Assembly: GCA_945865705.1 (NCBI GenBank)
Contig: CAMBEY010000224.1
Location: 1 to 5,011 of the forward strand
Direction: 5' to 3'
Source: Candidatus Sulfopaludibacter sp. SbA3
GTDB taxonomy: Bacteria; Acidobacteriota; Terriglobia; 2-12-FULL-54-10
DNA: 5,011 nt
The notes below the pieces were generated by a model. It saw only the letters and a program-made list of their open reading frames with translations, was not told the origin of the DNA and ran no database searches. This document shows, in pieces, positions 1 to 5,011 of the stretch (position 1 is the stretch's first letter; each line of letters starts with the position of its first letter). The translations under genes and the position numbers were made by a program.

Positions 1-1
1 C

Positions 2-2392
2 CTCGTCGCGCCGGCAGGCTTTCCGAAATTCACGCAATCCTCCAATGGCATCTGCGTTCCCAACGATCGCCAGTTCACCAACACGAAAGTGATCGTCGCG
101 CGCAACTACGTCCACCAGTTGCCGTCCTTCGACCCCAACTGCGATGCGATGGATCGCGATGGTCACGGAACCTTTACATCCACCGTTGCCGGCGGCCGAC
201 GCGTGGCTGCTCCGCTGGCCAGCATTGCGGGAGTGGCGCCGAAGGCCTTCCTCGGAAACTACAAAGTGTTTGGCACCCCGGGCTTTAATGACTCGGCTTC
301 ATTGTCCAGCATACTTGCGGCATTGAATGATGCAGTGGCCGACGGCATGAACGTGATTAACCTCAGCCTGGGCGCGCAGCTGGGGCTGCCGCCTTCAGCC
401 GATCCGCTGGCCATCGCCGTGAAGACCGCGGTGGAGGCCGGAGTGGTGGTGGTTGTCGCCGCGGGCAATGATGGCCCAGGCTCCGGCACCATATCGAGTC
501 CCGGAATTGCGCCAGAAGCCATCACGGTGGGATCGTCAACTAATTCGCGCACGTTGGCCTTCCCCTTGGAAATTCGCGCGTCCATTCCCGTGCCATCGGC
601 GCTGCAGCTCATTGCCGCGACTCCGGGAAATGGGCCAGCCATCACCGCCGAGATTGGACCGCTGCCCATTCGCGATTCGGCTTCGTTGAATGGCAACGCC
701 ACGGCCTGCACCGCCTTTGCGCCGGGATCGCTCACGGGCCAGATGGTCCTCATCGAGCGGGGCGGATGCAGCTTTCAGATTAAAATCATCAGCGCCATCT
801 CCGCCGGCGCGGTTGCCGTGGTGCTATTCAATCAGCAAGCCAACCAGGCCGCGATCTCCTTCACCGTCGGCGCCGCGACACAGATTCCTTCGGTGATGAT
901 CGGCAACTCTGAGGGTCTCGCGCTCCGGCGGTTTCTGTCGACGTCCGACGCGCGGACCACCGCCCGTATCGGCGCGGCGCGCAGCGCACTGCCCACAGTG
1001 GCGAACCGCATCGCGGCATTTTCCGGCGTCGGGCCGAGCACGGATTTCGGCGTGAAGCCCGACCTCACCGCGCCAGGCTCGGACATCTACAGCGGGACGC
1101 AGCGCAACTTCTCTGGCGGAGCGCAGTTCGACGCCAGCGGCTTCGGCATCTCGCAGGGAACCAGCGTGTCCTCGCCGATGGTGGCTGGGGCGGCGGCCAT
1201 TGTCCGGCAGATGTCGCCGCAATTCACGCCCGCTCAGGTGAAGTCGGCGCTGGTGCAGAACGCCGCGAAGATACTCACACCCATCTCTGACGGAGTCTCC
1301 GGCGTGATGGCGGGCGGCAATGGACTGTTGGATCTGGCGGCCGCCGTGACCACGCCCGCCGTGGTGGTCCCGAGCAGCATCACGCTCGATGCTTCTGCGT
1401 CCGGCGCGCAGCTCAGCCGCGTCGTTATTCTCACCATCACCAACACGGGTGGCGCCGCCGACAGCTATCAACTCACCGCCACCAACGTGCCGGGCAGCCC
1501 ATTGGTGGACATAAGATTTTCGAGTACCAGTCTGTCCATTGGCCCCGGAGCGAGCGCCACGGCCTCCATTTCATTCACCTTCGCGCAACCGTTGACCGGC
1601 ATCGTGGAGGGCAGTATTGAATTGCGCAGCCAATCCAGCGGGCGTCTGCTGACTGTGCCTTATTGGGGCAGCTTCACGCGTCCAGTGGTCAACCTCACCG
1701 GCGTGGTGAACGCCGCGAGCTTCTCCTCCGGCTCCACGCGTCTCGCGCCCGGCAGCCTGATCTCCATCTTCGGGACACAGCTCTCCACCACCATCGCCGC
1801 CGCGCAGTTTCTCCCGCTGCCCACTGCACTCGGGGGCGTGCGTGTGCTGATTAACGATGTGGAAGCGCCGCTGCTGTTTGTCTCGCCCACCCAAATCAAC
1901 GCGCAAGTCCCCTATGAGATCGTCAACGCCAGCCTGGGAATTTTGGAAGTCAGTTTACATGGACAAACCAGCGCCGCCGTGCCGTTCCAGATTGCGGCGG
2001 CAGCGCCCGGCATCTTCACCTTGAGTCAAACCGGAAGTGGCAGAGGCACCGTACTGCATGGGCTGACCAACGCGCCGGTTACGGACGCGAATCCAGCGCG
2101 GCCCGGCGAAGTGCTGGCCGCTTACGTCAACGGACTCGGGACCACCACACCGGCGGCGTTCAGCGGAGCGGCGGCCACCAGCACGCCGTTGCAGACCACC
2201 ACGCGTCAGCCCGCCGCCAGCATCGGTGGCATCAACGCGCCGGTCACATTCTCCGGACTCGCGCCCGGTTTTTCCGGCCTGTACCAGGTGAACGTGCAGG
2301 TGCCGGAGTCCACCATTACCGGCGACCAACCTCTCGTGATCACCAGCGCGGGAATCGCCAGCAACCCGGTCACTGTTCCCGTGCGTCAATAG
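2..2392 (+). CDS. Secreted subtilisin-like (S8) serine protease with PA insert and TIGR03437-type tail, 5'-truncated
   Basis: The reading frame is open from base 2 to the TAG at 2390-2392 (796 visible residues); the true start is upstream, so the GTG at 89 is only an internal valine. Residue numbers here count from base 2. The catalytic His is in GHGTFTSTVAGG (residue 55, codon 164-166), the oxyanion-hole Asn in AAGNDGPG (156), and the nucleophile Ser in GTSVSSPMVAG (388, codon 1163-1165). The catalytic Asp and any signal peptide lie before the window. A protease-associated (PA) domain sits between Asn and Ser at about 214-314 (GQMVLIERGGCSF, then AVAVVLFNQ), as in Vpr-like and plant subtilases. 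Residues about 453-557 form a beta-sandwich-like region (NTGGAADSYQL), and about 563-794 match the Solibacter C-terminal domain. From family knowledge the protein should be exported and degrade extracellular protein; its substrate is unknown. No LPxTG motif or C-terminal membrane segment is visible. Protease assignment is very sure; the tail domain name is recalled from its motifs. Confidence 0.95.
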   Translation, partial: LVAPAGFPKFTQSSNGICVPNDRQFTNTKVIVARNYVHQLPSFDPNCDAMDRDGHGTFTSTVAGGRRVAAPLASIAGVAPKAFLGNYKVFGTPGFNDSASLSSILAALNDAVADGMNVINLSLGAQLGLPPSADPLAIAVKTAVEAGVVVVVAAGNDGPGSGTISSPGIAPEAITVGSSTNSRTLAFPLEIRASIPVPSALQLIAATPGNGPAITAEIGPLPIRDSASLNGNATACTAFAPGSLTGQMVLIERGGCSFQIKIISAISAGAVAVVLFNQQANQAAISFTVGAATQIPSVMIGNSEGLALRRFLSTSDARTTARIGAARSALPTVANRIAAFSGVGPSTDFGVKPDLTAPGSDIYSGTQRNFSGGAQFDASGFGISQGTSVSSPMVAGAAAIVRQMSPQFTPAQVKSALVQNAAKILTPISDGVSGVMAGGNGLLDLAAAVTTPAVVVPSSITLDASASGAQLSRVVILTITNTGGAADSYQLTATNVPGSPLVDIRFSSTSLSIGPGASATASISFTFAQPLTGIVEGSIELRSQSSGRLLTVPYWGSFTRPVVNLTGVVNAASFSSGSTRLAPGSLISIFGTQLSTTIAAAQFLPLPTALGGVRVLINDVEAPLLFVSPTQINAQVPYEIVNASLGILEVSLHGQTSAAVPFQIAAAAPGIFTLSQTGSGRGTVLHGLTNAPVTDANPARPGEVLAAYVNGLGTTTPAAFSGAAATSTPLQTTTRQPAASIGGINAPVTFSGLAPGFSGLYQVNVQVPESTITGDQPLVITSAGIASNPVTVPVRQ

Positions 2393-2399
2393 ATACACT

Positions 2400-2426
2400 C
2401 GCGATGGCATGGGGCCGCGATGACAT
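2400..2426. repeat. 11-bp near-perfect direct repeat upstream of hemB
   Basis: CGCGATGGCAT at 2400-2410 recurs as CGCGATGACAT at 2416-2426, differing at one base, with starts 16 bp apart. The hexamer ATACAC also occurs twice nearby (2393-2398 and 2425-2430). The pair lies between the protease stop codon and the predicted hemB -10 element, roughly 40-70 bp upstream of the inferred transcription start, where an activator or repressor could bind. The repeat is directly visible; a regulatory role is only inference, and a chance match in GC-rich DNA is possible. Confidence 0.4.
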
Positions 2427-2432
2427 ACACGG

Positions 2433-2461
2433 CTGAGTCGGCGGCGCGGCTGTGCTATGAT
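2433..2461 (+). promoter_or_regulatory. Candidate extended -10 promoter for hemB
   Basis: TATGAT at 2456-2461 matches the sigma-70 -10 consensus at five of six bases and is preceded by TG plus one base (TGCTATGAT), the extended -10 form. The -35 region at the usual 17-bp spacing, CTGAGT at 2433-2438, matches only three of six bases, which fits an extended -10 promoter. Transcription would begin near 2468 and give a leader of about 35 bases before the hemB ATG. This suggests hemB has its own promoter rather than depending on read-through from the protease gene. Consensus matching alone supports it. Confidence 0.5.
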
Positions 2462-2502
2462 TTGACGAGTTCGTCGCACGAATTGCAGACAGGTATTTAC
2501 CA

Positions 2503-3483
2503 ATGAGTTTTCCCACTTCACGCCCGCGCCGACTTCGCAGCAATGAACTGCTGCGCGGCATGGTGCGCGAAACGCGGCTCTCGGCCAGCCAGTTCATCTA
2601 TCCGCTTTTTGTGTGCCCCGGCTCCGGTGTCAAGCGCGAGATATCCTCCATGCCGGGCAACTTCCATTTCTCCGTTGACCGCATCGGCGAAGAGTGCCGC
2701 GAAGTGGCGGCGCTCGGTATTCCCGCGGTCCTGTTGTTTGGATTGCCGGATACCAAAGACGAGCGCGGCAGCGGCGCGTACGGAGATAATTCCATCGTCG
2801 CGCAGGCGGTGCGCGCAATTCGCAAAGCGGTGGGCGACAAACTGCTGATCGCCTGCGATGTCTGCTTGTGCGAATACACCAGCCATGGACACTGCGGCCT
2901 GCTCAGCGGCCAGGAAGTGGACAACGACGCAACGCTCGATCTGCTGGCTCAGGCGTCCACAAGCTATGCCCGCGCAGGTGCGGACATCGTCGCGCCATCG
3001 GACATGATGGACGGTCGCGTGCGCGCCATCCGCCAGGCACTGGATGCCGCCGCGCTCCAGCAGACCGCGATCCTGGCTTATTCGGCGAAGTATGCGTCGG
3101 TATTCTACGGACCGTTCCGCGAGGCTGCGGATTCGGCGCCGCAGTTCGGCGACCGGCGCGGGTATCAGATGGACCCGGCGAATCAGCGCGAGGCGTTGCG
3201 CGAGATGCGCCTCGACGTGGAAGAAGGCGCCGACATGATCATGGTCAAGCCAGCCATGCCCTATCTGGATGTGATCGCGCTGGCGCGGCGTGAGTTCGAC
3301 CTGCCGCTCGCGGCCTATCAAGTGAGTGGCGAGTACAGCATGATCGCCGCCGCCGCCGAGCGTGGATGGCTGGATCGCGAGCGGGCCATGATGGAGTCAC
3401 TCACTTGTATTCAGCGGGCCGGAGCCGACATCATACTCACTTACTTCGCAAAAGACGCCGCCAGGTTACTGGGCGGGCGCTGA
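2503..3483 (+). CDS. hemB: Porphobilinogen synthase (delta-aminolevulinic acid dehydratase), zinc type
   Basis: This cytoplasmic enzyme joins two molecules of 5-aminolevulinate into porphobilinogen, an early common step of heme, siroheme, corrinoid and chlorophyll synthesis. The 326-residue product has the normal family length and is complete. It starts with the typical RPRRLR...MVRET block. The two Schiff-base lysines are K196 (YSAKYASVFYGPFR) and K249 (MIMVKPAMPYLD). Cysteines C121, C123 and C131 in DVCLCEYTSHGHCG match the E. coli zinc ligands, so this is the zinc form rather than the Asp-containing magnesium form. E234 (in REALRE) aligns, 15 residues before K249, with the E. coli allosteric magnesium ligand Glu232. 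The substrate-contact segment YQVSGEY is at 272-278. ATG 2503 is chosen because the homology begins at once and the frame is closed upstream by TGA at 2458-2460. The ribosome site is weak: only AGG at 2491-2493, nine bases upstream. No other heme gene is adjacent. Confidence 0.98.
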   Translation: MSFPTSRPRRLRSNELLRGMVRETRLSASQFIYPLFVCPGSGVKREISSMPGNFHFSVDRIGEECREVAALGIPAVLLFGLPDTKDERGSGAYGDNSIVAQAVRAIRKAVGDKLLIACDVCLCEYTSHGHCGLLSGQEVDNDATLDLLAQASTSYARAGADIVAPSDMMDGRVRAIRQALDAAALQQTAILAYSAKYASVFYGPFREAADSAPQFGDRRGYQMDPANQREALREMRLDVEEGADMIMVKPAMPYLDVIALARREFDLPLAAYQVSGEYSMIAAAAERGWLDRERAMMESLTCIQRAGADIILTYFAKDAARLLGGR

Positions 3484-3540
3484 TGTCATGCTGGCTTGGG
3501 TTTTCTCGCCAAGGGCAAAGTCAGTTAGACTGGCGGGCTC
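3484..3540 (+). promoter_or_regulatory. Short hemB-dacB gap with a weak -10 candidate
   Basis: The 57-base gap holds TAGACT at 3526-3531, which matches the -10 consensus at four of six bases, with no convincing -35 (TTCTCG at 3503-3508 is poor). If real, transcription would start around 3537-3540, directly at the ATG of dacB, giving a leaderless or nearly leaderless message. Otherwise dacB is probably co-transcribed from hemB. No Shine-Dalgarno sequence better than GGCGGG (3532-3537) is seen, and it lies very close to the ATG. Confidence 0.2.
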
Positions 3541-3681
3541 ATGAGAATTAACATTCACTCACCCTATCGCAATTCCAGCGCACGCCGTGAATCGCGCCGG
3601 AATCGCGCACGCCGTTTGACGATTCGCGGTGTGTGCATGATCGCCTTGCTATGGGCGGCCCTCACACCCCCTGCCTCCGCG
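3541..3681 (+). other. Signal peptide region of the PBP4-type protein
   Basis: Residues 1-47 precede the mature enzyme. The n-region (1-30) holds ten arginines, the hydrophobic core is VCMIALLWAAL (31-41), and TPPASA before Q48 is a good signal-peptidase I site. The pair R24-R25 followed by L-T-I gives only a partial twin-arginine pattern, so ordinary Sec export is the simpler reading. If translation starts at TTG 3616, the signal would be a conventional 22-residue one. Confidence 0.7.
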
Positions 3682-5011
3682 CAGAGGACCAGCAGCGCAG
3701 CACCGTCAGGCGCGCTGGCCAAACAGATTGAAAAGCTCCTCGATCATCCCGATGTGCGGGAAGCGCAATGGGGGGTCTCGGTGATCTCCATGAAGCGCAA
3801 TGCCGCGCTCGTCAGCCATAATCAGAGCAAACTATTTATCCCGGCGTCTACCGCCAAGCTGTTCCCCGCCGCCGCAGCCTTGTCACTTCTCGGCAGTGAC
3901 TATAGATACAAGACGACTATCTCGTTGGATAGGGGGAGTAAGTCTACTAATTCGGTGGATGTATCCAGTCAGTCCGCCAGTGACTCTGGCAGTGAGTTGT
4001 CGAGTGAGTGGATTGGCGACTTGATACTGACTGGGCGGGGTGATCCAAATCTCTCAGGGCGAATACTACCATTTGACAAGGAAACTCAGCGGGATCCTAC
4101 TCCGTCTCGTATTTTCGGCGCGCTGGCTGAGGCAGTGGCCGCGCGGGGCATCCGCATCGTTACGGGCGACCTGATTGCGGATGACCGCTACTTTGTTCAC
4201 GCACCCTACGGACAAGGTTGGGAGTACGACGATTTGATGTGGCTCGCCGCCGCGCCTGCTTCCGCACTGGCGATCAACGACAATGTCATCTACATGTCCA
4301 TTTTCCCAGATGCTCCCGGCGCGCCCGCAATCGTGCAGGTGCAACCGATGCCAGGCTACTATGAAATTGACAATAAGGTATTGACTGTTGGTCGAACGGA
4401 GCCGACTCCTGGCGGCGGTGTGCGTCGCACACGGAGAAGCCTCGGGCTTGGACGTGAACCCGGCTCGATGCGCCTGCAAATGTGGGGAGAAATTCCAGTG
4501 GGCGCAGCGGAAAGTTCCTACGCCATCTCCATCGAGGACCCTCCCCGTTTCGCCGCGGAGTATCTGCGACAAGAGTTGGCCAAGGCGGGCGTCGAGATCA
4601 AGGGCCGTGTACTGGTGCGCCGTCAGGAAGTTTCTGAAGTGGAGAACCTTGCTGGAGCGCCCACCAAGGCGCCCGGCTCAGCAGCGGAACGGACGCCCGC
4701 GCAGAAGTCGGGAGATGAACAAGTAGTGTCACTGATTTTGGCCGAACACGAATCCGGACCTCTGGCGGAGAGTTTGCGCGTGATGCTGAAGGTCAGCCAG
4801 AATCTTCATGCCGAGATGTTGCTGCGCACGCTGGGACGCGAGCGCCGCGGCGTAGGCTCTGCGGAGGCGGGCATTGCCGCCATTAACGATTTTCTTGCCG
4901 GCAACGGCATAGCCACGAACGGCGTCGCTTTGCGCGACGGCAGCGGGCTGTCGCGGCAGAACATGGTCTCTCCCGCGGCGATGACGGCGCTGTTGAAGCA
5001 TATGTACCAGT
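3541..5011 (+). CDS. dacB: D-alanyl-D-alanine carboxypeptidase/endopeptidase, PBP4 (DacB) family, 3'-truncated
   Basis: The frame is open from ATG 3541 to the window edge (490 codons, no stop). The product belongs to peptidase family S13, periplasmic low-molecular-mass penicillin-binding proteins that trim the terminal D-Ala of peptidoglycan stems and cut peptide cross-links. The nucleophile is S103 with K106 in PASTAKLF (SxxK); the second motif is S419-Q-N421 in VSQNLHAEMLLRTLG. Other family blocks are GDLILTGRGDPNLSG (159-173), GWEYDDLMWLAAAPASALAINDN (226-248, given in outline), REPGS (305-309) and DGSGLSRQNMVSP (466-478). The KTG motif and C-terminus lie beyond the window. Residues 31-47 form a hydrophobic export signal with a likely cut after ASA-47, behind an unusually long n-region with ten arginines. 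Two low-complexity inserts stand out: serine-rich 131-155, and Ala/Pro-rich 370-393. An in-frame TAG at 3526-3528 limits the start; no good ribosome site precedes 3541, so TTG 3616 (residue 26) remains possible. Family sure; dacB by homology. Confidence 0.95.
   Translation, partial: MRINIHSPYRNSSARRESRRNRARRLTIRGVCMIALLWAALTPPASAQRTSSAAPSGALAKQIEKLLDHPDVREAQWGVSVISMKRNAALVSHNQSKLFIPASTAKLFPAAAALSLLGSDYRYKTTISLDRGSKSTNSVDVSSQSASDSGSELSSEWIGDLILTGRGDPNLSGRILPFDKETQRDPTPSRIFGALAEAVAARGIRIVTGDLIADDRYFVHAPYGQGWEYDDLMWLAAAPASALAINDNVIYMSIFPDAPGAPAIVQVQPMPGYYEIDNKVLTVGRTEPTPGGGVRRTRRSLGLGREPGSMRLQMWGEIPVGAAESSYAISIEDPPRFAAEYLRQELAKAGVEIKGRVLVRRQEVSEVENLAGAPTKAPGSAAERTPAQKSGDEQVVSLILAEHESGPLAESLRVMLKVSQNLHAEMLLRTLGRERRGVGSAEAGIAAINDFLAGNGIATNGVALRDGSGLSRQNMVSPAAMTALLKHMYQ
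3967..4014 (+). repeat. Degenerate 4 x 12-bp tandem repeat inside dacB
   Basis: Four consecutive 12-base, in-frame units each begin with AGT: AGTCAGTCCGCC, AGTGACTCTGGC, AGTGAGTTGTCG and AGTGAGTGGATT. They encode SQSA, SDSG, SELS and SEWI (residues 143-158). The last unit runs into the conserved GDLILTG strand, so the repeat fills a loop just before it. The first five to six bases of each unit are well kept and the rest has diverged. Slippage-driven growth of a surface loop is an inference; simple serine enrichment could give a similar picture. Confidence 0.45.

Noticed and set aside
89..91. GTG at 89 as the start of the protease
   Set aside because: The frame is open back to base 2 with plausible protein sequence, and the catalytic Asp must lie further upstream, so this is an internal valine of a truncated gene.
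824..1471. Minus-strand open frame (215 codons) opposite the protease
   Set aside because: It is antisense to the conserved catalytic region of the S8 protease; its Arg/Ala/Gly/His-rich translation is typical of a GC-driven shadow.
2414..2450. Possible terminator hairpin after the protease gene (GCCGCG / CGCGGC)
   Set aside because: The stem is only 6 bp with a 25-base loop and no following T-run, so it does not meet the pattern of an intrinsic terminator.
2518..3321. Long minus-strand open frame (267 codons) opposite hemB
   Set aside because: It lies wholly antisense to a complete, strongly conserved hemB. Its His/Arg/Ala-rich product resembles no family I know, as expected for the complement of GC-rich codons.
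3495..3513. Possible terminator after hemB (CTTGG / CCAAG)
   Set aside because: A 5-bp stem with a 9-base loop and no T-tract after it is too weak to call.
4066..4572. Minus-strand open frame (168 codons) opposite dacB
   Set aside because: The plus strand there carries conserved PBP4 blocks (GWEYDD, SALAIND, REPGS); the antisense product has no recognisable domain.

Overview
The window is GC-rich DNA that most likely comes from an acidobacterium. The best taxonomic clue is the end of the first gene. It carries the long 'Solibacter C-terminal' beta-rich domain (TIGR03437 type), recognisable from blocks such as VVNAASF, LAPGSLISIFG, VSPTQINAQVPYE and GLYQVNVQVPES. This domain is strongly expanded in Acidobacteriota, especially Solibacter/Bryobacter relatives. 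I infer the taxon from this family knowledge and have not searched a database.

Three protein genes lie on the + strand and fill almost everything. (1) Bases 2-2392 are the 3' part of a secreted subtilisin-family (S8) serine protease with an inserted PA domain, a beta-sandwich linker and the TIGR03437-type tail; its start and catalytic Asp lie before the window. (2) Bases 2503-3483 are a complete hemB (porphobilinogen synthase), with both active-site lysines and the three-cysteine zinc site. (3) Bases 3541-5011 are the 5' part of a dacB/PBP4-type D-Ala-D-Ala carboxypeptidase/endopeptidase (peptidase family S13), with signal peptide, SxxK and SxN motifs; the KTG motif and the stop codon lie beyond the window.

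The gaps are short. The 110-base gap before hemB holds a good extended -10 promoter candidate and an 11-bp near-perfect direct repeat. The 57-base gap before dacB holds only weak signals. The minus strand shows no convincing gene, and I see no RNA gene, mobile element or CRISPR.

The genes do not form an obvious pathway: one is an exported protease, one makes tetrapyrroles in the cytoplasm, and one remodels peptidoglycan in the periplasm. I found no sign of a new multi-gene system. The most unusual detail is a serine-rich patch inside dacB (about 3892-4110) with a changed codon style and a degenerate 4 x 12-bp tandem repeat.
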